This document shows positions 37,484 through 45,597 of a DNA stretch of 64,000 nucleotides, one piece after another (positions within the stretch are counted from its first letter, which is position 1; the number at the start of each line of letters is the position of its first letter). A program made the position numbers and the translations under genes. Source of the DNA: Paenibacillus castaneae (GTDB lineage Bacteria > Bacillota > Bacilli > Paenibacillales > Paenibacillaceae); the NCBI RefSeq assembly GCF_002884445.1, contig NZ_KZ614144.1:1344202-1408201 (forward strand). Reading direction: 5' to 3'. Below the pieces are notes generated by a model, which was given only the letters and a program-made list of their open reading frames with translations, was not told where the DNA came from and ran no database searches.

Positions 37484-38482
37484 TTATTTTCTGACATACA
37501 AGCGGCTAGTTTCTTCCCAAATGCCGCCCGGCTCTAGCGAGACAAGTCCAATTTGGTCAGCCGGCAAATCAACATTTGGCGCGTTAACCAAATTAAGCTG
37601 CGGCTCTGGACAGAAAAATCCTGGTGTTGCATTGTTATTCCAAATCATCCACTGCTTATAAGCGGTTCCAACATCGTATACTAGCGTTACATCATTGCGG
37701 GAATCGGTAAGCACCATTGAGTTGCGGCCATTTTGTGGTTCAGTTGTATAGTGGTTATCCATGGACTCCCATATAGGAGAGAGGCCTGTCGTCTTCATAG
37801 CTTCTTCTTCAGCGCTAAGCGGCTGATAGCTGCCTGTAGGAAGCATACGCTCATTCAGCTCCCAACGATTGCCGATTGTAAGCGTGTAGCGATAGTCATC
37901 CACGGTGCTGTTCGGTGCGAAAGGTGCGTTGATGGCCGTGTGAAAGGCAATCATGCAAGGCATTGCGTCGGTCCCTTCATTATGTACGGACACATGCTGC
38001 AGAAGACCGGCGTCGCTTAAAGAGTAGCGAAGCTTGATCGTGAAGCAATGCGGCAGATAAGTATAGATCTGGTGGCTCTCATTAATTGATATTTGAAGTG
38101 AAACGTAGCTTTCCGTTTTATTCGTGCCAAAGTCCTCAACGCTCCAAGCAGCGGTATGGAAAAAGCCGTGCAGGTGGTTGCCGGTCTTGGCTTCGTTAAC
38201 TGGAAACGTATACGTTCTGCCATTCCAAGTAAAAGTGCCGTCTTCATAGCGGTTAGGGGGAAATAGAACGGGAATGCCATGAATGCCCGGATTAGCGCGG
38301 AAGCCATCCATTTCTTCTGCAGAAGGCTCGCGCAAGAAGGTATAATTGTTTTCTTTGTCACGGAATGCGATCAGATTGGCTCCTACCTGCGGCAATACTG
38401 CCGCTTCATACGGGCCCCATTGCAGCCAAATGGCTTGCTCGTCATGGAATGCTTGCTCGAATGCTTGTCCTTGCGTAGTCAT
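37484..38482 (-). CDS. Aldose 1-epimerase family protein
   Basis: A 332-residue galactose-mutarotase-like beta-sandwich protein. It shows AAVLPQVGANLIAFRD near the start, FPVNEAKTGNHLHGFFHTAAW with the active-site His, and FCPEPQLNLVNAPN near the end, carrying the catalytic Glu region. ATG 38482 has AGGAGG 7 bases ahead; longer in-frame starts have none. It would interconvert sugar anomers for cytoplasmic metabolism, fitting the nearby galactosidase and lactonase. The downstream message runs into repeat locus B. Confidence 0.85.
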   Translation of the reverse strand: MTTQGQAFEQAFHDEQAIWLQWGPYEAAVLPQVGANLIAFRDKENNYTFLREPSAEEMDGFRANPGIHGIPVLFPPNRYEDGTFTWNGRTYTFPVNEAKTGNHLHGFFHTAAWSVEDFGTNKTESYVSLQISINESHQIYTYLPHCFTIKLRYSLSDAGLLQHVSVHNEGTDAMPCMIAFHTAINAPFAPNSTVDDYRYTLTIGNRWELNERMLPTGSYQPLSAEEEAMKTTGLSPIWESMDNHYTTEPQNGRNSMVLTDSRNDVTLVYDVGTAYKQWMIWNNNATPGFFCPEPQLNLVNAPNVDLPADQIGLVSLEPGGIWEETSRLYVRK

Positions 38483-38530
38483 GAAAGTCCTCCTAAAAAT
38501 TTTATATAATGACTTATTCCACCTTAGAAT

Positions 38531-38564
38531 AACAGGGCAGAACGAAACAAACAACCGCCCTGTT
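38531..38564 (-). terminator. Possible terminator after the LytTR gene
   Basis: AACAGGGC pairs with GCCCTGTT, with a second small hairpin (TTCCGT/ACGGAA) beside it. It lies between the LytTR gene and the aldose-epimerase gene on the minus strand. The T-tract is weak. Confidence 0.4.
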
Positions 38565-38599
38565 CCGTGTTTAACGGAAATAGGACGGCTGGCTGTCAA

Positions 38600-38962
38600 T
38601 TATGTCGTTATACGCAGATCCTTGTTCGATGAGATCTTTGAGAAAAGCTTCTGGATAACGAATTGCTTGCGGCGATTGACCGATACTTGCTTCGACTCCG
38701 AGATGTCAGATCCGAAATAAATGGTCCCGTCTGCGATGGCTTTGATTTTGCCGATATTAATGTAGCAGTTAGAGCTGATTTGATAGAAGTTTTGTTCATT
38801 TGTCAGTTGACGAAGCTGATCGGCAGTCATTCTTTTCTTTATATTATAGTTTCTGCCATGGAAGCTTACGAGTCCTTGAATTCCAATCTTGAAATAAAGC
38901 ACGTCTGATTCCAACTGGAAATCCTCATAAATATTGCGTTCGCTCAGTACAACATTCATCAT
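38600..38962 (-). CDS. Stand-alone LytTR DNA-binding protein
   Basis: A 120-residue protein consisting almost entirely of a LytTR domain. It includes DVLYFKIGIQGLVSFHGRNY, LRQLTNEQNFYQISSNCYIN, IKAIADGTIYFGSD and VSVNRRKQFVIQKLF. There is no receiver domain or membrane segment, so signal input is not visible. ATG 38962 is preceded by AAGGGGGTAG; the longer form from 39013 has no site. LytTR proteins bind tandem 9-bp repeats to control surface or competence functions. It is divergent from the lactonase gene by 164 bp. Confidence 0.85.
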   Translation of the reverse strand: MMNVVLSERNIYEDFQLESDVLYFKIGIQGLVSFHGRNYNIKKRMTADQLRQLTNEQNFYQISSNCYINIGKIKAIADGTIYFGSDISESKQVSVNRRKQFVIQKLFSKISSNKDLRITT

Positions 38963-39126
38963 CTCAACTACCCCCTTTAGAAATGTGAATCGCTGAATTG
39001 TTAGCGCTTCCATTGTAACATGTCACAATAGCTTTTGTGAAGTATTTTAAATAAAAATACATTGTTTGCCGAGACGTCATATGCTATGTTCACTGTAAAG
39101 CAAAAAACGGAAAGGGATGAGAGCAT

Positions 39127-40221
39127 TTGAATAAAGAAAATAGTCGCCCGATTTACAGCGGCATCCTATATATAGGATCGTACGGAGCGGCCGAAGAGAC
39201 AACGATTCATGTTTGCAGCTTTAATGGAGAAACAGGAAAAATATCAATCATTCAGCATGTGAACGGTGTTGAGAATGCTTCATATCTTACAGTTCATCCG
39301 AATGGTCAACATTTATATGCTGCAAGCGAGACCGCAACGACGGGCGATTCGGACGGCGGCTCGGTAGTTGCGTTTCATATTGATGAAGCAACCGGCCAGC
39401 TTAGAGCGTCAAATAGCCGCTCACTTACACATGGCGCGCATACATGCTACATAAGCACGGATGACAAAGGCCAGGCGCTTTTTGCGGCAAATTATACGGG
39501 TGGAAATGTTGCCTTGATCCCCCTAAACGCGCAGGGAGAATTAGCGGCTGAAGCCATCGTCCAGCAGCATGAAGGTGAGCTTGGACCTAATTCGTCAAGG
39601 CAGGATGCGCCTCATGCGCATTGCATTGTTCCGATGCCTCATTCCTCATTTGTGTGCGCAGCGGATTTGGGCATTGATGCTATCGTCATTTATCGCTATG
39701 ATGCGAAGCTGAATACGATCACGCTGCATGGCAAAGCTGAGGTTCAACGTGGGGCTGGGCCGCGTCATATCATTTTCCATCCCAATCTGGCCGTTGGCTA
39801 TGTTATGAATGAGCTGGATTCAACCATTACTTTATTGAAGGCAGACAAAGAGCTTGGAACGCTTGAGGCAGGTCATACGGTATCGGCTTTGCCATCAGGC
39901 TTCAACGGCTATAACGATACGGCGGACATTCATCTCGATCCGTCTGGCCGTTATTTGTATGGCTCGAATCGCGGACATAACAGTATAGCGGTATTTGCAG
40001 TTGACCAAGAGAGCGGAGAACTGTCTCTCGTTCAGCATATCGATTGCGGCGGGGAAACGCCCCGCAACTTTGTAATTAGTCCGGATGGCCTGCATCTGCT
40101 TGCAGCTAATCAGAAAACGGGCAATGTCGTCGTATTCAGCATTGATGCTGACAGTGGAATGCTAATCAAAACAGATTCAACGCTGCAATTATCAAGTCCC
40201 GTATGCTTAAAGTTTGCCTGA
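39127..40221 (+). CDS. Lactonase-family beta-propeller (6-phosphogluconolactonase-like)
   Basis: A 364-residue seven-bladed propeller of the YkgB/Pgl lactonase family. It shows LYIGSYG near the start, YLTVHPNGQHLYAASE, GAGPRHIIFHPNLAVGYVMN and DGLHLLAANQKTGNVVVFSI. It starts with TTG behind GGAAAGGGATGAG. It probably hydrolyses 6-phosphogluconolactone or a related sugar lactone. It precedes an MFS gene by 69 bp, and the two may be co-transcribed. Confidence 0.87.
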   Translation: MNKENSRPIYSGILYIGSYGAAEETTIHVCSFNGETGKISIIQHVNGVENASYLTVHPNGQHLYAASETATTGDSDGGSVVAFHIDEATGQLRASNSRSLTHGAHTCYISTDDKGQALFAANYTGGNVALIPLNAQGELAAEAIVQQHEGELGPNSSRQDAPHAHCIVPMPHSSFVCAADLGIDAIVIYRYDAKLNTITLHGKAEVQRGAGPRHIIFHPNLAVGYVMNELDSTITLLKADKELGTLEAGHTVSALPSGFNGYNDTADIHLDPSGRYLYGSNRGHNSIAVFAVDQESGELSLVQHIDCGGETPRNFVISPDGLHLLAANQKTGNVVVFSIDADSGMLIKTDSTLQLSSPVCLKFA

Positions 40222-40290
40222 GGGAATTATATTCGCCTCGAACTGTGAGGAGAAGAATCGGTTTAATAAAGAAAGGCAGGTCCTTTAATT

Positions 40291-41523
40291 ATGTCAGCAC
40301 AACAATCAGCCGCCAGCACGAGAGCTGACGCCATAAAGCACGCAACCGTCTATGCGATATTAATTGCGATTAGCTCCGTACATTTAATGAATGATATGAT
40401 GCAATCGGTCGTATCCGCATTGTTTCCGGTTCTTAAAGATTCGCTTCAATTGAGCCTCAGCCAGATTGGTTGGATCGCTTTCACTTTGAATATGACCTCT
40501 TCGGTTATGCAGCCTGTCGTAGGGCTTATTTCCGACAAGAGGCCGGCTCCTTGGATGCTGCCGTTTGGAATGCTATCGAGTATGGCAGGGATGGTTGGAC
40601 TTGCTTTTGCCCCTAACTTTTATCTGCTGCTGTTAGCTGTAGTATTTGTAGGTCTTGGCTCCGCGGTGTTCCATCCCGAAGGCTCTCGTGTCGTTCATCT
40701 TGCTGCGGGCAATCGCCGCGCCTTCTCGCAATCCATTTATCAAGTAGGCGGCAATTTCGGACAAATGCTTGGACCGATAATGACGATGGTTATCTTTATC
40801 CCGCTCGGCCAAAAGGGGGCCATCTGGGGAACGCTGCTTGCGGCTGCCGCGATCATTATTTTATTGAAGGTCGTGCCGTGGTATAAGAAGCATCTCGCTA
40901 TACATAACGGAAATGCACAGAAGAAGCGGGCGGCTGGCAAAGGCCATATCGGGCTCTCCCCGAGGATTATTGCTTTCGCGCTCGGAATTTTGTTTGCGAT
41001 CGTGTTTGCTCGTTCTTGGTATGCTGCGGCTATCGGCAACTTTTATCAGTTTTATGTGGAGGAAACATACGGCTTAACTATCAAGCAAGCACAAATTCCA
41101 TTATTTTTATTTATGGCTGCTGGCGTTGCAGGAACCTTCTTTGGAGGAATACTGGCAGACCGGATTGGCCGCAAAAAAATGATGTTATTCTCGATACTTG
41201 GAGCTGCTCCCTTTGCAATTGTGCTGCCGCATTTGCCGCTTGCTTGGGTTTATCCTTTAATCGTATTACTCGGCTTCATTCTGCAATCGGGGTTTTCCGT
41301 GAGCGTTGTATACGCACAGGAGCTCATGCCTGGAAAGGTGGGCACCGCATCGGGTCTCATTACCGGTCTTGCATTCGGTATGGGCGGGCTAGGTGCTGTA
41401 GTGCTCGGTTATTTGGCAGATTCACATACGCTTAGCTTTGTTATGACTGCCTGCAGTATTTTGCCGCTTATTGGCTTGCTTGCATTCCTTCTCCCGAAGG
41501 ATAGGAGAGAAACGGCATTATAG
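40291..41523 (+). CDS. MFS transporter, fosmidomycin-resistance-like
   Basis: A 410-residue, 12-span major-facilitator protein. It matches the Fsr type: SSVHLMNDMMQSVVSALFPVLKD, GLGSAVFHPEGSRVVHLAAG and QSIYQVGGNFGQMLGP are the group's hallmarks, and the loop-2-like motif LADRIGRKKMM lies in the second half. Fsr-type exporters give fosmidomycin resistance; natural cargo is uncertain. The ribosome-binding site is AAAGGCAGG. A terminator-like hairpin follows. Confidence 0.9.
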   Translation: MSAQQSAASTRADAIKHATVYAILIAISSVHLMNDMMQSVVSALFPVLKDSLQLSLSQIGWIAFTLNMTSSVMQPVVGLISDKRPAPWMLPFGMLSSMAGMVGLAFAPNFYLLLLAVVFVGLGSAVFHPEGSRVVHLAAGNRRAFSQSIYQVGGNFGQMLGPIMTMVIFIPLGQKGAIWGTLLAAAAIIILLKVVPWYKKHLAIHNGNAQKKRAAGKGHIGLSPRIIAFALGILFAIVFARSWYAAAIGNFYQFYVEETYGLTIKQAQIPLFLFMAAGVAGTFFGGILADRIGRKKMMLFSILGAAPFAIVLPHLPLAWVYPLIVLLGFILQSGFSVSVVYAQELMPGKVGTASGLITGLAFGMGGLGAVVLGYLADSHTLSFVMTACSILPLIGLLAFLLPKDRRETAL

Positions 41524-41539
41524 ATAGGGTTAATAAGAG

Positions 41540-41580
41540 AACAGCTGCTCTAAGGAAATTTCTTAGGTGGCTGTTTTTAT
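41540..41580 (+). terminator. Terminator after the Fsr-like gene
   Basis: AACAGC/GCTGTT and CTAAG/CTTAG pair as a stem with an internal loop, followed by TTTTATTTTTTT. Confidence 0.7.
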
Positions 41581-41666
41581 TTTTTTCGAAAAGCATTGAT
41601 TAAAAACAAACGTAATTATATAATGTCTATAAAATAAACAAACGTATCTAAGGGGTGTTTGGTTTA

Positions 41667-43016
41667 GTGGATTTAAACGAACGATTCTGGTCCTCTTCAA
41701 TTGAGGAATTAAAGCTGGGCTATGTATATGATGCAGTGGATGATGCCTACCATTGTTTGACCTGCGGGGAGCGCTTCGAGGATGGGGAGATATTCCGTCA
41801 TGAGGATACCGGCCGCTTGTACGAGGCACGAAAGTATGCGGCACTTCATGTACAACATACGCATGGCTCTATGCTGGCTTATTTGCTCGAGCTCGATAAG
41901 AAGCTTACCGGACTTACTGACCTGCAGAAGGAGCTGATTCGCGGGTTCGCTGAAAATGTATCGGATACAGAATTGATGAACCGTACAGGTGCAGGCAGCG
42001 CATCCACCATCCGTAATCATCGGTTTGTTCTGAAGGAGAAAGCAAAGCAAGCGAAGCTGGTGCTCACTATTATGGAATTGATGGAGCAAGATTCGGTTGC
42101 TGCTCCGCAATTTGCACCTATACTTCGAACAGCAACACAGGTTGATGCGCGCTATGTCATCACTGAAAACGAGTATGCGGATCTGATTAAGCAATATTTG
42201 CCGAATGGGCCGGATGGTCCGCTCGCTTCATACCCGCGCAAGGAGAAACGTAAACTCGCAGTGCTGCGGCATATTGCGTCTTACTTTAAAAACGGCATTC
42301 GTTATGAAGAAAAAGAAGTAAATGAGCTGCTTAGCCAATTCTGGGCAGAGGATTATGTGCTGCTGCGCCGCAACTTGATTGACTATGGTTATTTGGACCG
42401 TAATGAAGATGGCCATGCTTATTGGGTTAAGGGGCTGGAAACAGAGCAAGTCAGAATAGACAAAGGAAAGGATGTAATGAGTGTGAAAAAGGAAGTACAA
42501 AATAATAAGAACGATAAATCCGCTAAGCAGGGGATTCAAGAGCGCGAGGCTCAGGAGCAGCAAAATGATAAGAAAGAGGTTCAGAAAATAGATAAGGCAA
42601 AGAGAAAGCAATTAACGGCGGAATATCAGGAACGTGAACGTTCAATGGGTGTTTTTCAAATTAAAAATAATGTGAATGGTCGTATTTATATAGGCGGTTC
42701 TACTAATTTGGATGCGCTTTGGGGGAAGGAACAATTTGTGCTTAGTATGGATGGCCATACGAATAAGGAATTGCAGAAGGAATGGAAGCAATTTGGTAGT
42801 GAAAATTTTTCGTATCTCGTTCTCGAGACCGTTAAAACGGACCAAAAGATCCGATATGATTATAAAGACGTGCTGGACGCCGAAGGACGTCAGCCGGTCG
42901 ATATGGTTCATCAATACAATCGGGAAGTTGCGAGCTTAAAGGAACAGTGGCTGAGTAAGCTTCAGCCATATGGAGAGAAGGGCTATCATTCCCCTGCGGA
43001 AGAGGGAAAGAGATAA
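41667..43016 (+). CDS. HTH-DUF2087 regulator fused to a GIY-YIG domain
   Basis: A 449-residue multidomain protein. A Cys/His zinc-like N-terminus (YHCLTCGERF, then HVQHTHG) is followed by a LuxR-like HTH (about 84-130: LTDLQKELIRGFAENVSDTE). A DUF2087 domain (about 186-255, including YPRKEKRKLAVLRHIASYF) comes next. A charged Lys/Gln/Glu linker (about 270-322) leads to a GIY-YIG-like domain (from about 327: MGVFQIKNNVNGRIYIGGST). GTG 41667 is preferred over GTG 41655, with AAGGGG ahead. It may be a DNA-binding regulator with a nuclease-like module; whether that module is active is unclear. It stands 45 bp before an MFS gene. Confidence 0.82.
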   Translation: MDLNERFWSSSIEELKLGYVYDAVDDAYHCLTCGERFEDGEIFRHEDTGRLYEARKYAALHVQHTHGSMLAYLLELDKKLTGLTDLQKELIRGFAENVSDTELMNRTGAGSASTIRNHRFVLKEKAKQAKLVLTIMELMEQDSVAAPQFAPILRTATQVDARYVITENEYADLIKQYLPNGPDGPLASYPRKEKRKLAVLRHIASYFKNGIRYEEKEVNELLSQFWAEDYVLLRRNLIDYGYLDRNEDGHAYWVKGLETEQVRIDKGKDVMSVKKEVQNNKNDKSAKQGIQEREAQEQQNDKKEVQKIDKAKRKQLTAEYQERERSMGVFQIKNNVNGRIYIGGSTNLDALWGKEQFVLSMDGHTNKELQKEWKQFGSENFSYLVLETVKTDQKIRYDYKDVLDAEGRQPVDMVHQYNREVASLKEQWLSKLQPYGEKGYHSPAEEGKR

Positions 43017-43061
43017 TCTTCTGTGTGAAGAGGAATTAATACTGAAGGAGTGTTGATTTGA

Positions 43062-44327
43062 ATGTCTGCAAATGCTGTACAAAGTGCGGGAGAAAGCTTG
43101 TTCCGCAACAAATTTTTTCAAACGATTCTGTTTTCTAACGTTTTACTGCAAATTGGGATTTGGGTGCGTAACTTTGCAATTCTGATGTATGTTACGGACA
43201 AGACGAATGCGGATCCGTTTTCTATTAGTTTAATGGGATTCGTTGAATTTCTGCCGATTTTTGTTTTCTCATTCATTGGGGGAACATTCGCAGATCGGTG
43301 GAAGCCGCGCCTAACTATGATTTGGTGTGATTTTTTATCGGCCATATCGGTGTTTATCGTCTTAATTACATTAATGTATGGATCATGGCATATGGTCTAT
43401 TTTGCAACGTTTGTTTCTGCGATTTTGTCGCAGTTCTCGCAGCCTTCGGCGATGAAGCTGTTCAAGCAGCATATTCCCGCTGAGCAGCTGCAGTCTGCAA
43501 TGGCGATGTTCCAATCGCTAATTGCGATTTTTATGGTGCTTGGACCGTCTTTAGGCGTTATTTCGTATCAAAAGTTTGGTATTGAGATTTCGATCGGCGT
43601 TATGGGCGTAGCCTTTCTGTTGTCTGCCGTTGTTCTTTTCCGCATTCCAGCAGACCGTCAGGTAGAACGTACAAACGTTGTGATCAAAGGACAATTCAAA
43701 AAAGATCTTACCGATGGATTTAAGTATGTATGGCGCAGCCCAGTGCTCAAAAAACTAGGAGGAACATTCGCGCTTGCCGGTACGGCAGTCGGGATTGCTC
43801 AGACGCTAGGTATATTTATTGTATTGGAAAGGCTGAATCAGCCAAAGGAATTTTTGCAATATATACTGATGGTGAACGGAGTAGCAATGCTGGTAGGCGG
43901 TGGAGCGGTGATGGTCATTGCCAAAAAAGTACCGCCGCAAAAACTGCTTGCGCTTGGTATCCTGCTTAGCTCCATATGTATGGTTGGTATCGGCTTATCG
44001 ACAAGTATTCCTATAACGCTCGTGCTGCAGTTTATTAGCGGACTTGGATTTCCATTAATTCAAATCGGTATTAGCACGATGATCCTGCAATGGTCTGATG
44101 AGAATTATATTGGACGGGTTAACGGCGTACTTAGTCCAATGTTTGTGGGAATGATGGTTATTATGACGCTCGTAGCCGGACAATTAAAACGAGTAATTCC
44201 ACTGGTTGGCATTTACTGTGTTGCCGGAGGCATAATGTTCTTGGGTATGCTGATGTTGGTACCTCTGTTTAAGCTAAAGCCAGTTGAGAAGCCGCAAGAA
44301 AAGACGCTCGAAGGGGCGCAAGCCTAA
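43062..44327 (+). CDS. MFS transporter, EntS/macrolide-efflux-like
   Basis: A 421-residue protein with about 12 spans. It shows NFAILMYVTDKTNADPFSIS, the loop motif GGTFADRWKPRLTM and AILSQFSQPSAMKLFKQHIP, typical of the EntS/MefA-like exporter group. It lies 45 bp after the HTH-GIY-YIG gene with GAAGGAGTG ahead of its ATG. The cargo is unknown; drug or metabolite efflux is likely. The upstream fusion protein may regulate it. Confidence 0.9.
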   Translation: MSANAVQSAGESLFRNKFFQTILFSNVLLQIGIWVRNFAILMYVTDKTNADPFSISLMGFVEFLPIFVFSFIGGTFADRWKPRLTMIWCDFLSAISVFIVLITLMYGSWHMVYFATFVSAILSQFSQPSAMKLFKQHIPAEQLQSAMAMFQSLIAIFMVLGPSLGVISYQKFGIEISIGVMGVAFLLSAVVLFRIPADRQVERTNVVIKGQFKKDLTDGFKYVWRSPVLKKLGGTFALAGTAVGIAQTLGIFIVLERLNQPKEFLQYILMVNGVAMLVGGGAVMVIAKKVPPQKLLALGILLSSICMVGIGLSTSIPITLVLQFISGLGFPLIQIGISTMILQWSDENYIGRVNGVLSPMFVGMMVIMTLVAGQLKRVIPLVGIYCVAGGIMFLGMLMLVPLFKLKPVEKPQEKTLEGAQA

Positions 44328-44396
44328 CATTCTGGTGGATATTGACAGAATAGCCTATGTGAAGTAACATTTGTTTAATTGATGCGAAGTATAGCG

Positions 44397-44443
44397 AAGC
44401 ACGCTTATACCCTCTAACGAGGGGAGAGGCGTGCTTTTTTTCG
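44397..44443 (+). terminator. Terminator after the second MFS gene
   Basis: AAGCACGC pairs with GCGTGCTT, with an inner CCCTC/GAGGG-like stem, followed by TTTTTTTC. Confidence 0.85.
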
Positions 44444-44611
44444 TTGTTTTGTCGAATAAACGCGTTTAGTGATATGGAAATAATGAGAAAAGAAGGAAAA
44501 AGAGTTAGGGAGATGAATTAGTATGAAGTTCCAGTAGAAGTGTGCGACAAATTGGGACAGCAATGTCGAATCATGATGCCTGCCAAAAACAAAAAGGGGA
44601 GTGTATTTTTA

Positions 44612-45592
44612 ATGAACAAAACGATGAAAACCATTATGGCTATAACCATTACATTTAGTTTAATAGCATCAACTCAAGCAGCAGCAGCGGCTGCTGCATT
44701 CTCAGATACAAAAACACACTGGGCCAAAGTGGAAATTGATACGGCTGTGAACCAAGGCTGGATCAACGGCTACGATGCCAAAACCTTTAAACCAAACGCT
44801 AATATGACTCGTGCTGAATTTTTGAAGTCGCTCGTATCTGCTTTGAAATTGAAAGTAGAAGATACGGATACACCGTTTGTGGATGATACGGGTTGGTTTC
44901 GATCCTATATTGCTATTGGATTGAAGCAGTCGATTATTAAAGTTGAAGATTACACAGAAGACATGTTTGAGCCCAATCGAATGATTACGCGTGAAGAGAT
45001 CGCTCGTATGGCGATACGTGCGCTAGGTAAGGATGCGGAAGGCGTAAAGTCTGGATACTTAGCTGTGGCTAAAAAGCTTGAAATCATGCAGGGCTATCCA
45101 GATGGTTCAATGGGCGGCGAGAAAAACGCTACTCGTGCAGAGGCTGTTGTGATGGTGAGCAATACGTTGGCGGCGAAGAATGGCAAGCCTGTGGCGTATC
45201 CGAAGACGAAGGAAGAGTTGAATACGTTGATTCAGAGCTTGCCTAGTTTTAAGGGGAGTACGAGTTATGCTAGGAAACAAGCATTGCTTATAAATTTAAA
45301 GGGAACTGATGTCTTTTCAGATAATACAGTAACAATAGAATATGTAGAAGATTATAAACGTATCTCCCTTAATACGTATGATTCGTCAGAAGAAGTTCGT
45401 GCTTTAGTTAAGGACATTTTAAAATTTTATTATCCAAAATCATTTGAGAAAGCATATAACAATTATATTAAAATAGATGAGTTAAAATCTACTGACTCTG
45501 GAAGTAATCTCGAAACTAATTACGATGGTAGAGTTTTTATAGTATATAAAGGTAGTGATAATACAGGAGTATCTATTAAGATAGGAGCGTAA
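44612..45592 (+). CDS. SLH-domain surface protein
   Basis: A 326-residue exported protein. The signal peptide (MKTIMAITITFSLIASTQAA) is followed by three S-layer homology repeats (about 28-190): FSDTKTHWAKVEIDTAVNQG with NMTRAEFLKSL, then FVDDTGWFRSYIAIGL with MITREEIARMA, then NATRAEAVVMVSN. These anchor proteins to pyruvylated cell-wall polymer. The C-terminal 120 residues match no domain I know, and their DNA is more AT-rich than the SLH part. ATG 44612 has AAGGGGAG ahead. It lies 5 bp before the giant protein gene and probably forms one operon with it. Confidence 0.9.
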   Translation: MNKTMKTIMAITITFSLIASTQAAAAAAAFSDTKTHWAKVEIDTAVNQGWINGYDAKTFKPNANMTRAEFLKSLVSALKLKVEDTDTPFVDDTGWFRSYIAIGLKQSIIKVEDYTEDMFEPNRMITREEIARMAIRALGKDAEGVKSGYLAVAKKLEIMQGYPDGSMGGEKNATRAEAVVMVSNTLAAKNGKPVAYPKTKEELNTLIQSLPSFKGSTSYARKQALLINLKGTDVFSDNTVTIEYVEDYKRISLNTYDSSEEVRALVKDILKFYYPKSFEKAYNNYIKIDELKSTDSGSNLETNYDGRVFIVYKGSDNTGVSIKIGA

Positions 45593-45597
45593 TTTAA

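Noticed and set aside
44540..44611. Longer start for the SLH protein
   Set aside because: It would bury the signal peptide behind 24 hydrophilic residues; ATG 44612 has AAGGGGAG ahead.
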